A program made the position numbers and the translations under genes. A DNA stretch of 64,000 bases from Rhodococcus sp. SBT000017 (GTDB lineage Bacteria; Actinomycetota; Actinomycetes; Mycobacteriales; Mycobacteriaceae): contig NZ_REFU01000001.1 of the NCBI RefSeq assembly GCF_003688915.1, forward strand, positions 372,001-436,000. Reading direction: 5' to 3'. The number at the start of each line of letters is the position of its first letter. Positions within the stretch are counted from its first letter, which is position 1. The notes under the pieces were generated by a model, which did not search any database, was not told where the DNA came from, and worked only from the letters and a program-made list of their open reading frames with translations. Positions 25,023 to 35,475 of the stretch are shown here, one piece after another.

Positions 25023-25469
25023 CTAGAAGCCCACCAGACCGGATGCCAGATCAGGAATATCGAGGGAGCGGATGGCCTCGTCCCGCACGTCCGAGCACGT
25101 CTCGGTCGTGATGTCGTCGACGATCGCGCGGTTCTGCACCACCTGCAGGTTGATGACACCGCTCTGGGCCGCCCAGGTCTGCACCAGGATGTTCAGCCCG
25201 CCGCGGCCCAGGGTGGGCCCCTGAACACGCCAATTGGACAGCTGCGCCTCGAGATCGGTGCACAACTGCTGCTTCTGTGCGTCGGTGATCACTGCGTCCG
25301 CGGGCGGTGCGGTGACCGTGGTGGTCGGTGCGACCGTCGTGGTGGATGACGAACCGATGTTGGTGGTGTCGGTACTGCACGCCCCCAACACGGCGAGAAG
25401 CGCAGCCGCGCTTGCTACTGCGACTACGCTTCTCGCGGCAATGGATGTCGTACCCCGTCTGAGTGTCAT
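25023..25469 (-). CDS. Putative lipoprotein
   Basis: 148 aa. A signal peptide (RRGTTSIAARSVVAVASAAALLAVLGAC) ends in the lipobox LGAC at about residues 28-31, followed by a Thr/Ser/Pro-rich linker (SSSTTTVAPTTTVTAPP) and a small domain of about 95 residues. The mature protein would be tethered to the outer face of the membrane. No domain is recognised. It is one nucleotide upstream of pip and 42 nt downstream of panB on the same strand. A weak CACACT lies 7 nt before its ATG. Confidence 0.8.
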   Translation of the reverse strand: MTLRRGTTSIAARSVVAVASAAALLAVLGACSTDTTNIGSSSTTTVAPTTTVTAPPADAVITDAQKQQLCTDLEAQLSNWRVQGPTLGRGGLNILVQTWAAQSGVINLQVVQNRAIVDDITTETCSDVRDEAIRSLDIPDLASGLVGF

Positions 25470-25511
25470 GCCCCAGAGTGTGCCACCCGAACGAGGCAGA
25501 GACGAGGACGA

Positions 25512-26363
25512 TCAGTAGCTGTGTTCGGGCCCGGGGAAGACTCCCGACCGCACCTCGGACAGGTAGGTGGTCGCCGCGGTCCGCAGTGAATCGCCGACGT
25601 CGGCGAACTTCTTGACGAACTTCGCGGTCTTGCCGTTGGTGTATCCGGCCATGTCCTGCCACACCAGAACCTGCGCGTCGCATTCGTTCCCCGCACCGAT
25701 ACCGACCGTCGGAATGGTGAGCTTGCGGGTGACCTGGCCGGCGATGTCGGCGGGAACCATCTCCATGACGACGGCGAACGCGCCGGCTTCCTGGACTGCG
25801 ATGGCGTCGGCCACAAGCTGCTCGGACGCGTCTCCGCGCCCCTGGACGCGGAAGCCACCCAACGTGTTGACGCTCTGCGGGGTGAAGCCGACGTGGGCCA
25901 TCACCGGGATGCCCGCGGCAGTGATCGCGGCGATCTGAGCGGCCACGCGCTCACCGCCTTCGAGCTTGACTGCGCCCGCGAGCCCTTCCTTCATGAACCG
26001 AACTGCGGTTTCGAGGGCCTGCTGCGGCGAGGCCTCGTAGGTGCCGAAGGGCAGATCTGCGACGACGAGGGCGTGCGGTGCGCCGCGGACCACTCCGCGG
26101 ACCAGCGGGAGGAGCTCGTCGACGGTGATCGGCACGGTGGTGTCGTAGCCGTAGACGACGTTCGCTGCCGAATCACCGACGAGGAGAACAGGTACGCCGG
26201 CTTCCTCGAAGATGCGGGCGCTGGAGTAGTCGTAGGCGGTGAGCATTCCCCAGCGTTCACCGTCGGCCTTCATCTGCAGAAGATGGTGGGTGCGGGTCTT
26301 GCGGGTCAAGGCGGTGGAGGGCGCTTCCTGAGCAGCCCCGCCGTACACAGCAGTTTCGGACAT
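25512..26363 (-). CDS. panB: 3-methyl-2-oxobutanoate hydroxymethyltransferase
   Basis: 283 aa, complete PanB, which makes ketopantoate from ketoisovalerate in the first committed step of pantothenate and CoA synthesis. Motifs: [38 protein letters not shown] (Mg-binding Asp region), [15 protein letters not shown] and [11 protein letters not shown] 26363 follows AAAGGGACAAAG. It heads a panB-lipoprotein-pip strand group. Its place near nadE and glnA2 parallels Rv2225 in M. tuberculosis, from memory. Confidence 0.97.
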   Translation of the reverse strand: MSETAVYGGAAQEAPSTALTRKTRTHHLLQMKADGERWGMLTAYDYSSARIFEEAGVPVLLVGDSAANVVYGYDTTVPITVDELLPLVRGVVRGAPHALVVADLPFGTYEASPQQALETAVRFMKEGLAGAVKLEGGERVAAQIAAITAAGIPVMAHVGFTPQSVNTLGGFRVQGRGDASEQLVADAIAVQEAGAFAVVMEMVPADIAGQVTRKLTIPTVGIGAGNECDAQVLVWQDMAGYTNGKTAKFVKKFADVGDSLRTAATTYLSEVRSGVFPGPEHSY

Positions 26364-26481
26364 CTTTGTCCCTTTCTGGTCCTCGAGGCCCGCTCGGCGG
26401 GTCCCCGGGATGGGGTGTGATGACGTGGTCGAGTCTGCCACTGCGCGCGACCTGCCGGAGCGCTACCGGCAGTGCAATTCG

Positions 26482-28212
26482 TCACACCTCGTCGACTGCG
26501 GTGTAGTCCCGCCAGCCGTTGGTGATCGGCATGCGGCGGTCGCGTCCGAACGCACGAGAGGTGACCTTGGTGCCGATCGGATACTGACGCCGCTTGTACT
26601 CCGACGCGTCGACCTTGCGCAGAATGTCCGCCACCACCGCCGCGTCGAACCCGGCCGCCACGATGTCCGCGAAGCCTTGATCGTGGTCGACGTAGCGGAA
26701 CACGATGGCGTCCAGTTCGTCGTAGTCGGGCAAGGAGTCGGTGTCCAGCTGGCCCGGCCGGAGCTCGGCGGACGGCGGTTTGTCGATGCTCGACTCGGGG
26801 ATCGGTGGGATGTCCCCGCGGTCGGCAGCGGACTTGTTTCGCCACCGCGCCAGATCCCACACGAGCGACTTCGGCACGTCCTTGATCGGTGCGAAGCCGC
26901 CGACGGCATCTCCGTAGATCGTCGAATAGCCTACGGCCAGTTCGGATTTGTTTCCGGTGGCCAACACCAGGTGGCCGAAGCTGTTCGACAGTGCCATCAA
27001 CAGCATGCCTCGGCAGCGGGCCTGAATGTTCTCCTCGGCGAGCCCGCTCAGGTGCAGCTGGTCTACGTAGCAGGCAACCATGTCGGCAATCGGCTCGACG
27101 CGGAAATGAATACCGGTGCGCGACGCGAAATCCTCTGCATCGGTGCGGGAGTGATCCGAGGAGTACGTCGAGGGCATCGACACTCCGTGTACCGCATCGC
27201 TACCGAGAGCATCGACGGCGATGGCGGCGACCACCGCCGAATCGATACCGCCGGACAATCCGAGGGCCACCGATCGAAAACCGTTCTTGTGCACGTAGTC
27301 TCGTAAACCGGTCACCAGTGCACCCCACACCTGTTCCTCGGTGCCCACGATCTCTGCGAGGAACGGCTCGGCTCGCTGCCAGCCGGTGACCGCCACGTCG
27401 GGGAGCGTCACCCGATCGATGGTCCAGCCCGGTACGTCGGCGGCATCCGGATGCGGCGCCGTCGGGGCATCGACGTCGACGATCAGGAGATGCTCGACGA
27501 ATTGGGGGGAGCGGCCCCAGAGGGAACCGTCCGGCCCGACGACGAAACTCGCCCCGTCGAACACCAGCTCGTCCTGGCCGCCCACGACGTTGACATAGGC
27601 GATCGGAGCGCCGATCTCGGTGGCCCGGCGCAGGGCGATGGAGCGCCGCACCTCGTCCTTGCCCTGCTCGAAGGGGCTGGCATTGAGGCAGAGCAACATG
27701 TCCACCCCGGCCGCGGCATAGGCGGGCACGGACCCGCCCGGTTGCCAGATGTCCTCGCAGACAACGACACCGAGCCGCAGGCCGTTCACCGTCGTGATGC
27801 TCAGGCCGGATCCCGGAGCGAAGTAGCGGGCCTCGTCGAACACCCGGTAGGTGGGAAGGGAGTGCTTGTCGTATCGCGTCGTCACCCGTCCGTCGGCGAT
27901 CACTGCGGCGCTGTTCCGCGAGCCCTCGGCGTCGCGATCGAGATAACCGACCACCACGATGCGATCGCCGCACCCGGCACTGTCCAAGGCTGTCGCCAAC
28001 TCGGTCAGGGCGCGAGCGGATGCGGCGGCGAACGACGGTCGCAGAGCCAGATCCTCGACGGGGTACCCCGTCAGCGCCATCTCGGGGAACACCACCACAT
28101 TGGCGCCGTCGTGGGCTGCGCGGACCGTCCACTCGACGATCGCCGCGGAATTCGCGGCGAGATCGCCGACGACGGAATTGATCTGGGCGAGGGCGAGTCG
28201 AAGTGCCTGCAC
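26482..28212 (-). CDS. nadE: Glutamine-dependent NAD+ synthetase
   Basis: 576 aa. The N-terminal nitrilase-type amidase domain (residues 1-260) carries the Glu in VFPEMALTGYP, the Lys in RYDKHSLPTY and the Cys in GVVVCEDIWQPGG. The C-terminal synthetase (300-576) has the ATP pyrophosphatase loop ALGLSGGIDSAVVAA. It converts deamido-NAD to NAD using glutamine. It is about 100 residues shorter than M. tuberculosis NadE. A TAGCGT -10 lies 7 nt before GTG 28212, so I take this start. GTG 28221 is inside the -10 and would add three residues. Confidence 0.95.
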   Translation of the reverse strand: MQALRLALAQINSVVGDLAANSAAIVEWTVRAAHDGANVVVFPEMALTGYPVEDLALRPSFAAASARALTELATALDSAGCGDRIVVVGYLDRDAEGSRNSAAVIADGRVTTRYDKHSLPTYRVFDEARYFAPGSGLSITTVNGLRLGVVVCEDIWQPGGSVPAYAAAGVDMLLCLNASPFEQGKDEVRRSIALRRATEIGAPIAYVNVVGGQDELVFDGASFVVGPDGSLWGRSPQFVEHLLIVDVDAPTAPHPDAADVPGWTIDRVTLPDVAVTGWQRAEPFLAEIVGTEEQVWGALVTGLRDYVHKNGFRSVALGLSGGIDSAVVAAIAVDALGSDAVHGVSMPSTYSSDHSRTDAEDFASRTGIHFRVEPIADMVACYVDQLHLSGLAEENIQARCRGMLLMALSNSFGHLVLATGNKSELAVGYSTIYGDAVGGFAPIKDVPKSLVWDLARWRNKSAADRGDIPPIPESSIDKPPSAELRPGQLDTDSLPDYDELDAIVFRYVDHDQGFADIVAAGFDAAVVADILRKVDASEYKRRQYPIGTKVTSRAFGRDRRMPITNGWRDYTAVDEV

Positions 28213-28219
28213 TGCGTCC

Positions 28220-28225
28220 ACGCTA
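28220..28225 (-). promoter_or_regulatory. -10 TAGCGT for leaderless nadE
   Basis: TAGCGT (minus strand) precedes GTG 28212 by 7 nt. The alternative GTG at 28221 overlaps the hexamer, arguing for the downstream start. Confidence 0.45.
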
Positions 28226-28292
28226 GTGCTCGGACGACGTCCCCGCCCGGCAGCGGGAGCGAAGCGCTCGAAAGACCTGGCACGATCGAGCC

Positions 28293-29861
28293 ATGAGAAC
28301 GCGCACCAGGAGCACGGCCGTGGCACTGTCCACGGTCGCCGTGTTGGCCGTCGGCTGCTCCACCTCCGAGCCGACAGCCACTCCCGAGAACTCCGCTGCG
28401 CCCGACAGTTCCTCGTCGGCATCCGCCGTCGGCCCGATCCCTTCAGGGCTCGAGACGTTCTACACCCAGACGCTGGAGTGGGAGTCCTGCGACCGGTACA
28501 ACACCGACGGCAGCGAGCTGGGAAGCGCCGTCGAGTGCGCGATGGTGACCGTGCCGTTGGACTACGCCGATCCGACCGGCACGACGATCGAGGTCGCCAT
28601 CTCGCGGACGAAGGCGACGGGCGAGAAGATCGGATCGATACTGATGAACCCGGGCGGGCCCGGCTCGTCGGGGCTCTACCTCGCCGGGCAGGCCGCAGGT
28701 ACCGCCGTCGCCGATCGCTTCGATCGAATCGGCTTCGACCCACGCGGGATCGGAGCATCCGAGCCGGAAGTGCGGTGCCTGACGTCCGAGGAGATCGACG
28801 AGGAGCGTCGCGAACCCGATGTGGACGTCAGCCCCGAAGGCATCGCGGCGACCGAGGCCGAACATCGGGACTACGCCGCGCAGTGCGTCGAGCGGACCGG
28901 GGCGGACGTGCTCGAGCACGTCGGCACCCGGGAAGTGGTGCGAGACATGGACGTCATCCGCGCGGTTCTCGGCGACGAGAAGCTGACGTACATCGGCTAC
29001 TCCTACGGCACCCGGATCGGGACCGCGTACGCCGAGGAATTCCCGTCCAACGTTCGCGCGATGGTGCTCGACGGTGCGCTCGATCCCGACCAGTCACCCG
29101 TCGACGAGGCGGTCGCCCAGGGAGCGGCGTTCCAGACCGCATTCGATCAGTTCGCTGCGGACTGCGCACAGACCGAGACCTGCCCGCTCGGAACCGATCC
29201 GGCGCAGGCCGTCGAGCAGTTCCGATCGCTGGTGGAACCGCTGATCGACCGGCCGGCCGAGACGACCGACCCTCGCGGGCTCAGCTACGACGACGCGATC
29301 ACCGGTGCCCAGCAGGCGCTGTACTCGCAGCAGCTGTGGCGTCTGCTGCGGGCCGGATTGAACGAACTGCGCGACGGCAGGGGCGACACGCTGCTCCGGC
29401 TCGCCGACACTTACTCCGGACGGCTCGAGGACGGCAGTTACACCAACATCGACGACGCGTTCAATGCCGTTCGGTGCGTCGACGGCCCGCCGACCACCGA
29501 TCGCGCAGCGGCCGACGAGGCAGACGCCAGGTTCCGCGCCGCCGCGCCGTATCTGGACGACGGCCGGGCGACGGGCAACGCGCCACTCGACCTGTGCGCC
29601 TTCTGGCCGGTGCCGAACACGAGCGATCCGCACATCGTCGACGTCGAGGGACTGCCGACGCTGGTGGTGGTCTCGACGACCAACGATCCGGCCACGCCCT
29701 ATCAAGCGGGTGTGGAGTTGGCTGCTCAGCTGCGCGGCGATCTGGTGACGTACGAGGGCACCCAACACACGGTCGCCTTCTCGGGCGTCGAGTGCATCGA
29801 CGATCCGTTGGTGAACTACCTCGTCGATCTGGTTCCGCCAGGGGATGGATTGCGGTGCTGA
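28293..29861 (+). CDS. Secreted alpha/beta hydrolase lipoprotein, Hip1/CaeA (TAP-like) family
   Basis: 522 aa. The signal peptide ends in lipobox AVGC (about residues 19-22), followed by a Ser/Ala-rich linker. The hydrolase core has MNPGGPGSSG (oxyanion), RIGFDPRGIGASEP, nucleophile elbow YIGYSYGTRIG, the acid in TTNDPATPYQAG and the His in EGTQHTVAF, with a TAP C-terminal domain. Related to the tripeptidyl aminopeptidases of Streptomyces and to M. tuberculosis Rv2223c/Rv2224c (Hip1), which also sit beside glnA2. It probably hydrolyses peptides or esters at the cell envelope. Confidence 0.9.
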   Translation: MRTRTRSTAVALSTVAVLAVGCSTSEPTATPENSAAPDSSSSASAVGPIPSGLETFYTQTLEWESCDRYNTDGSELGSAVECAMVTVPLDYADPTGTTIEVAISRTKATGEKIGSILMNPGGPGSSGLYLAGQAAGTAVADRFDRIGFDPRGIGASEPEVRCLTSEEIDEERREPDVDVSPEGIAATEAEHRDYAAQCVERTGADVLEHVGTREVVRDMDVIRAVLGDEKLTYIGYSYGTRIGTAYAEEFPSNVRAMVLDGALDPDQSPVDEAVAQGAAFQTAFDQFAADCAQTETCPLGTDPAQAVEQFRSLVEPLIDRPAETTDPRGLSYDDAITGAQQALYSQQLWRLLRAGLNELRDGRGDTLLRLADTYSGRLEDGSYTNIDDAFNAVRCVDGPPTTDRAAADEADARFRAAAPYLDDGRATGNAPLDLCAFWPVPNTSDPHIVDVEGLPTLVVVSTTNDPATPYQAGVELAAQLRGDLVTYEGTQHTVAFSGVECIDDPLVNYLVDLVPPGDGLRC

Positions 29862-29950
29862 CGTACTACCTCACGACCTGGGAAGGGCGCTGAGAGTTTC
29901 ACGAAGTGAGACCGAATTCACGATGTAACACAGATTTAACTCCGTTTGCT

Positions 29951-29956
29951 TACTCT
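29951..29956 (+). promoter_or_regulatory. -10 TACTCT for leaderless glnA2
   Basis: TACTCT is followed by 7 nt and the ATG at 29964, with no ribosome binding site. The 50 nt upstream are AT-rich for this genome (GTAACACAGATTTAAC) and may hold an activator site, but I could not fit a GlnR consensus. Confidence 0.45.
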
Positions 29957-29963
29957 CGCGTTC

Positions 29964-31304
29964 ATGGATCGTCAAAAGGAATTCGTGCTCCGGACCCTCG
30001 AAGAGCGCGACATTCGTTTCGTCCGCCTCTGGTTCACCGATGTCCTCGGGTACCTCAAGTCGGTGGCCATCGCCCCCGCCGAGCTCGAAGGGGCATTCGA
30101 CGAGGGAATCGGTTTCGACGGTAGCGCCATCGAAGGATTTGCGCGGGTGTCCGAGGCCGACACCGTGGCCAAGCCCGATCCGTCCACGTTCCAGATTCTG
30201 CCGTGGTCCACCAGCAAGGGTCACCAGCACTCGGCGCGGATGTTCTGCGACATCGCCATGCCCGACGGCTCGCCGTCCTGGGCCGACTCACGCCACGTGC
30301 TGCGTCGTCAGTTGAGCAAGGCCGCGGACCTCGGATTCAGCTGCTACGTGCACCCCGAGATCGAATTCTTCCTGCTCAAGGACGCCCCCCAGGACGGCTC
30401 ACCGCCGACTCCGGCCGATAACGGCGGCTACTTCGACCAGGCCGTGCACGACTCGGCCCCGAACTTCCGCAGGCACGCCATCGACGCGCTCGAGTCGATG
30501 GGAATCTCGGTCGAGTTCAGCCACCACGAGGCCGCACCCGGCCAGCAGGAGATCGACCTCCGCTACGCCGACGCACTGTCGATGGCCGACAACATCATGA
30601 CCTTCCGCTACGTGGTCAAGGAAGTCGCCATCGAGGAGGGTGTGCGCGCGACGTTCATGCCCAAGCCGTTCAGTGATCAGGCCGGCTCCGCGATGCACAC
30701 GCACATGAGCCTGTTCGAGGGCGACGCGAACGCCTTCCACAACCCGGACGACCCGATGCAGCTCTCGGAGACCGGCAAGTCTTTCATCGCCGGCATCCTC
30801 GAACACGCCAACGAGATCAGCGCCGTGACCAACCAGTGGGTCAACTCCTACAAGCGACTCGTGCGCGGCGGAGAAGCACCGACCGCTGCGTCGTGGGGAC
30901 CGGCGAACCGCTCGGCACTGATCCGCGTGCCGATGTACACCCCGAACAAGGCATCCTCGCGTCGCGTCGAGATTCGCAGCCCTGATTCGGCGTGCAACCC
31001 GTACCTCGCGTTCGCGGTGCTGCTCGCGGCCGGTCTTCGGGGAATCGAGAAGGGCTACACCCTGCCGCCCGAGGCCGAGGAAGACGTGTGGGCACTGACC
31101 TCCGCGGAGCGTCGCGCCATGGGCTACAAGGAACTGCCGGGCAACCTCGATCAGGCACTGAACGCGATGGAAGGCTCCGAACTGGTCGCCGAAGCACTGG
31201 GCGAGCACGTCTTCGACTTCTTCCTCCGCAACAAGCGTCGCGAGTGGGAGGAATACCGCAGCCACGTCACGCCCTACGAGCTGAAGGCCTACCTGGGTCT
31301 TTAA
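29964..31304 (+). CDS. glnA2: Glutamine synthetase, GlnA2 type
   Basis: 446 aa glutamine synthetase (glutamate + NH3 + ATP to glutamine). Motifs: GFDGSAIEGFARVSEAD, HPEIEFFLL (metal ligands), FMPKPFSDQAGSAMHTHMSL (ATP region), NRSALIRVP and RRVEIRSPDSACNPYLAFA. The adenylylation-loop position is Trp (ASWGPANRSA) where GlnA1 has Tyr, so GlnE should not modify it. The family is type I-alpha-like and usually dispensable in mycobacteria. glnE follows 127 nt downstream on the same strand. Start ATG 29964 is leaderless. Confidence 0.95.
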   Translation: MDRQKEFVLRTLEERDIRFVRLWFTDVLGYLKSVAIAPAELEGAFDEGIGFDGSAIEGFARVSEADTVAKPDPSTFQILPWSTSKGHQHSARMFCDIAMPDGSPSWADSRHVLRRQLSKAADLGFSCYVHPEIEFFLLKDAPQDGSPPTPADNGGYFDQAVHDSAPNFRRHAIDALESMGISVEFSHHEAAPGQQEIDLRYADALSMADNIMTFRYVVKEVAIEEGVRATFMPKPFSDQAGSAMHTHMSLFEGDANAFHNPDDPMQLSETGKSFIAGILEHANEISAVTNQWVNSYKRLVRGGEAPTAASWGPANRSALIRVPMYTPNKASSRRVEIRSPDSACNPYLAFAVLLAAGLRGIEKGYTLPPEAEEDVWALTSAERRAMGYKELPGNLDQALNAMEGSELVAEALGEHVFDFFLRNKRREWEEYRSHVTPYELKAYLGL

Positions 31305-31431
31305 CAGCACGGCGTCGTCATGGGCTACGTTCTAGTCGATCGTGAATGGTAGTTCCGATGCCGGCGCGGGCACCCTCGCGTCGCATTACTGACGACGGGG
31401 TAAAACTGTGGCACGCCGAGGTGGATTTTAG

Positions 31432-34400
31432 ATGGTGCGTCCTCCGACTTCCAGATCCGTCGTTCCCGGACCGGGCCGTCTCGGCCTGGTCGAAGAAACT
31501 GCGCCGTCCGATCTGAGCACTCTCGGATGGACGGATGAGGACAGCCTCGAGCTGCTCTGGTCGCTCTCGCGTGCGCCCAATGCCGATCTCGCGCTCCGCA
31601 CCCTGGTGCGGTTGTACGAGTCGCTCGGTTCCGGCTGGTCGGAGTTCGACACGGCGCTGCGCACGGACAAGGGATTCCGCGGCCGCATCCTCGGTCTCGT
31701 CGGTGCCTCCAGTGCGCTCGCCGATCACCTTGTTGCCGACGACAGCACCTGGCGTCTGCTGCTGACCAAGGAAGGTCAGAGCAGCGGAGTCTCGGCCAAG
31801 ATCGAGCTCCCCACCAAAGCCACCCTGGTCGCGGAACTGCTCGAGGCCGTCGGTGCCGAGCCCGAGACCGGCCCCAACGCCGCACCGGACCTGTACCGCG
31901 CGTCCCTGATCGGGCCGCCCGCCGTGATCGCGCTGCGCAAGAAGTACCGCGACCAGATCATGGTGCTGGCGGCATACGACCTCGCCGCGACCGTCGAGAA
32001 CGAACCCGTCCTGCCGTACACCGTGGTCGGAGCGCAGCTCTCCGACATGGCCGACGCAGCGCTCACCGCTGCGCTGGCCGTCGCCGTCGCCACCGTGTGC
32101 CCGGACGCCCCGTGTCCGACGCGTCTGGCCGTCGTCGCAATGGGCAAATGTGGTGCACGCGAACTCAATTACGTCTCCGACGTCGACGTCGTGTTCGTCG
32201 CCGAGCCCGCCGACTCTCAAGCGAGCCGCATCGCCGGTGAAATGATGCGCATCGGGTCCTCGGCATTCTTCGAGGTGGACGCGGCACTGCGCCCCGAGGG
32301 CAAGCGCGGCGAGCTGGTCCGCACGCTGGATTCGCATGTCGCGTACTACAAGCGCTGGGCCAAAACCTGGGAATTCCAGGCGTTGCTCAAAGCTCGCCCC
32401 ATGACCGGCGACATCGCGCTCGGCAACGATTACGTCGACGCGGTCAACCCGATGGTGTGGTTGGCCAGCCAGCGCGAGGACTTCGTGCCCGAGGTGCGCG
32501 CCATGCGGCGCCGAGTCGAGGAGATGGTGCCGCCGGAGCTCCGCGAGCGCGAGATCAAACTCGGACGCGGAAGCCTGCGGGACGTCGAATTCGCGGTCCA
32601 GCTCCTGCAATTGGTGCACGGTCGAACCGATGAGTCGCTGCGCGTACTCGGCACGACCGACGCACTGACCGCGCTCACCGAGGGCGGCTACGTCGGCCGC
32701 GACGACGCTGCGAACCTGACGGCCTCCTACGAGTTTCTTCGGCTGATCGAGCACCGCCTGCAGATGCAGCGAATGCGTCGCACGCACACCCTGCCTCCTC
32801 AGGACGACGAGGAAGCCCTGCGGTGGCTGGCACGTTCGGCGCACATGCGACCCGACGGCAACCGCGACGCCCTCGGCGTACTGAACGCCGAGATCAAACG
32901 CAACGCGCAGCGCATCAGGCGGTTGCACGCGAAGCTCTTCTACCGGCCGTTGCTCGACTCGGTGGTCAAGTTCGACTCCGAGACAGTACGTCTGACCCCC
33001 GACGCGGCGACGCGTCAGCTCGCCGCGCTCGGCTACGCGACCCCGCAGAACGCGCTGGGCCACCTCCGTGCGCTCGTCGGCTCCGGTACCCGCCGCGGCC
33101 AGATTCAGGCCGTGCTGCTTCCGACGCTGCTCGAATGGCTCGCCGACACCCCCGATCCCGACGCCGGACTGCTCAACTACCGCAGGCTGTCCGAATCGGC
33201 GGGGGAGCAGACGTGGTTCCTGCGCGTGCTGCGCGACGAAGGCGCAGTGGCGCAGCGGCTGATGATCGTGCTCGGCTCCTCGGCCTACGTACCGGACCTG
33301 CTGATCAAAGCCCCCGAGGTCATTCGGTTGTTCGCCGACGGACCCACCGGCCCCCGACTGCTCGACGCCGAGCCGGAGGAGACCTACCGCGCGATCCTGT
33401 CGTCCTCGGCTCGGTACGAGGACCCGGTACGAGCCATCAACGCAGCCAGGGCACTACGACGCCACGAACTGGCGCGGGTGGCCTCGGCAGACATTCTGGG
33501 CATGCTGGACGTACCTCAGGTGTGCCGCGCGCTGTCCTCGGTCTGGGCCGCAGTCATCAATGCAGCGCTTGCCGCTGCGGTGCGAGCCAGCGAGAAGGAG
33601 CGGGGGGAGCCGGCTCCGGCAACTCTCGCCGTCATCGGCATGGGACGGCTGGGCGGCGGTGAGCTCGGCTACGGCAGCGACGCGGACGTGCTGTTCGTCT
33701 GCGAACCGGTGGACGGCGTCGACGAGACCGTTGCGGTCAAGTGGGCCAACACCATTGCCGACCGCATCCGCAAACTGCTCGGCGCGCCCAGCACCGATCC
33801 GCCCCTCGAGGTCGACACCGGTCTGCGGCCGGAAGGTCGCAACGGCCCGGTGGTGCGCACCCTGTCTTCGTACGCCGCGTACTACGCGCAGTGGGCTCAG
33901 GCCTGGGAAGTGCAGGCTCTGCTGCGGGCGCACCAGGTGGCCGGCGACCAGGATCTCGGCATCCGGTTCCTGCTGATGGCAGACAAGGTTCGCTACCCCG
34001 AAGGCGGAGTGTCCGCCGACGCGGTCCGCGAGATTCGACGCATCAAGGCGCGCATCGACTCCGAGCGTCTGCCCAAGGGGGCCGACCCCTCGACCCACAC
34101 CAAGCTCGGACGCGGGGGACTGGCAGACATCGAGTGGACCGTTCAGCTGATCCAGCTCAGGTATGCGCACAAAGTCCGGACGCTGCACAACACCTCGACC
34201 CTGCAATCACTCGACGCCATCGGTGCGGCCGAGCTCATGAGCGAGACCGACATCGAATTGCTCAGGGAGGCATGGATCCTGGCGACGAAGGCACGCAACG
34301 CGCTGGTGTTGGTCCGCGGCAAGCCCACCGATCAGCTGCCGCGACCGGGAGCTGTGCTCTCCGCAGTCGCGCAGGTGGCGGGCTGGGAGAACGGCGATGC

Positions 34401-34479
34401 CGGAGCGTTCCTCGACAACTACCTGCGTGTGACGCGTCGGGCGAAGGCCGTGGTGGAGAGAACGTTCGGCGGACTCTAG
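31432..34479 (+). CDS. glnE: Bifunctional glutamine synthetase adenylyltransferase/deadenylase
   Basis: 1015 aa, the normal GlnE length. Two nucleotidyltransferase domains are visible. The N-terminal deadenylase has [20 protein letters not shown] near residue 240. The C-terminal adenylylase has [20 protein letters not shown] near residue 735. Helical GlnE linkers lie between, and [21 protein letters not shown] follows the second. It adds or removes AMP on the Tyr of GlnA1, at 38.3-39.7 kb. Start ATG 31432 has no clear ribosome binding site. Confidence 0.97.
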   Translation: MVRPPTSRSVVPGPGRLGLVEETAPSDLSTLGWTDEDSLELLWSLSRAPNADLALRTLVRLYESLGSGWSEFDTALRTDKGFRGRILGLVGASSALADHLVADDSTWRLLLTKEGQSSGVSAKIELPTKATLVAELLEAVGAEPETGPNAAPDLYRASLIGPPAVIALRKKYRDQIMVLAAYDLAATVENEPVLPYTVVGAQLSDMADAALTAALAVAVATVCPDAPCPTRLAVVAMGKCGARELNYVSDVDVVFVAEPADSQASRIAGEMMRIGSSAFFEVDAALRPEGKRGELVRTLDSHVAYYKRWAKTWEFQALLKARPMTGDIALGNDYVDAVNPMVWLASQREDFVPEVRAMRRRVEEMVPPELREREIKLGRGSLRDVEFAVQLLQLVHGRTDESLRVLGTTDALTALTEGGYVGRDDAANLTASYEFLRLIEHRLQMQRMRRTHTLPPQDDEEALRWLARSAHMRPDGNRDALGVLNAEIKRNAQRIRRLHAKLFYRPLLDSVVKFDSETVRLTPDAATRQLAALGYATPQNALGHLRALVGSGTRRGQIQAVLLPTLLEWLADTPDPDAGLLNYRRLSESAGEQTWFLRVLRDEGAVAQRLMIVLGSSAYVPDLLIKAPEVIRLFADGPTGPRLLDAEPEETYRAILSSSARYEDPVRAINAARALRRHELARVASADILGMLDVPQVCRALSSVWAAVINAALAAAVRASEKERGEPAPATLAVIGMGRLGGGELGYGSDADVLFVCEPVDGVDETVAVKWANTIADRIRKLLGAPSTDPPLEVDTGLRPEGRNGPVVRTLSSYAAYYAQWAQAWEVQALLRAHQVAGDQDLGIRFLLMADKVRYPEGGVSADAVREIRRIKARIDSERLPKGADPSTHTKLGRGGLADIEWTVQLIQLRYAHKVRTLHNTSTLQSLDAIGAAELMSETDIELLREAWILATKARNALVLVRGKPTDQLPRPGAVLSAVAQVAGWENGDAGAFLDNYLRVTRRAKAVVERTFGGL

Positions 34480-34491
34480 TCCCGTCGGTCT

Positions 34492-35475
34492 CTAATCGCT
34501 GCCCACGGTGACGAAGCCCTGCGCAACCATCCAGTCGCGCGCAACATCGGCCGGATCGCGGCCGTCGATGTCGACCTGCTTGTTCAACTCGGAGATGGCC
34601 TCGTTGGTCAACGCGTCCGAGATCGGCGCGGTCACCTCGGCGATCTCGGGATACCGGTCGGCGATCTCCTGGCGGATGATGACCGTGGCGTTGTAGCGCG
34701 GGAAGAACGACTTGTCGTCTTCGAGCACCGTCAGGTTCAGGCCCTTGATGCGGCCGTCGGTGGTGAACACCTCACCGAAGCTGCACTGGCCACCCTCGGC
34801 CGTGGCCTGGTAGATGACACCGGTCTGCAGAATCTGTACGGGCAGCGTGCTCGCGTCGAATCCGTAGGTCGCTGCGAGTCCTGGAAGACCGTCCTGGCGG
34901 CTGTTGAACTCGGTCTCCACGCACAACGCCGCCGCAGCGGGATCTCGGTTCACCAGAGCGGCATAGTCGGACAGCGTGCGCACCCCGGTCGCCTGCGCCA
35001 CCTGCTGATTCATCGCCAACGCATACGTGTTGTCCATCGGTGCAGGATTGACCCAGTCGATGCCGTTGGCCTTGTCGGCATCGCGCACGGCCTCGAACTG
35101 CTCGGTGGCGTCGGGAATGGGGGTTTCGTTGCCCAGAAAGTTGATCCAGCCGGTGCCCGTGTATTCGTAGGCGACGTCGACCTGGCCGCTCTGCATAGCC
35201 AGTCGTACGCTCTGCGAGCCGGCGATGTTGGTGAGGTCGCGAACGTCGGCTCCCGCAGCGCTCAAGGCGAATTCGAGGATGTAACCCAGAATGATCTGCT
35301 CGGTGAAGTCCTTGGACCCGACGGTCAACTGCGCTCCCTCGAGGCCCGGGAGCGGGGTGATGCTGCCGGGTTCGACCGACAACGGCATCGCTCCGCCCGA
35401 TTGCAAGCCACATCCGGTCAACGCCATGGTCGCAGCCGCACACAGGGCCACGAGTCGTCGAGTGCTGCGCCGCAT
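34492..35475 (-). CDS. Osmoprotectant ABC transporter substrate-binding lipoprotein (OpuC/ProX type)
   Basis: 327 aa. Lipobox ALTGC at about residues 18-22 ends the signal peptide. The mature domain is an OpuAC/glycine betaine-choline binding protein: LTVGSKDFTEQIILGYILE and VDVAYEYTGTGWINFL are family hallmarks. It is last in a four-gene cassette (permease, ATPase, permease, binding protein) on the minus strand. Its ATG shares a base with the TGA of the upstream permease (TGATG). It ends 12 nt from the glnE stop (convergent). Confidence 0.93.
   Translation of the reverse strand: MRRSTRRLVALCAAATMALTGCGLQSGGAMPLSVEPGSITPLPGLEGAQLTVGSKDFTEQIILGYILEFALSAAGADVRDLTNIAGSQSVRLAMQSGQVDVAYEYTGTGWINFLGNETPIPDATEQFEAVRDADKANGIDWVNPAPMDNTYALAMNQQVAQATGVRTLSDYAALVNRDPAAAALCVETEFNSRQDGLPGLAATYGFDASTLPVQILQTGVIYQATAEGGQCSFGEVFTTDGRIKGLNLTVLEDDKSFFPRYNATVIIRQEIADRYPEIAEVTAPISDALTNEAISELNKQVDIDGRDPADVARDWMVAQGFVTVGSD

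Noticed and set aside
29862..29950. GlnR-binding site upstream of glnA2
   Set aside because: Some GTAAC/TTTAAC-like bits are present but not in the expected spaced pattern.
31318..33063. 581-codon minus-strand frame opposite glnE
   Set aside because: Antisense shadow of a well-defined GlnE; composition typical of a GC-rich antisense frame, no ribosome binding site.
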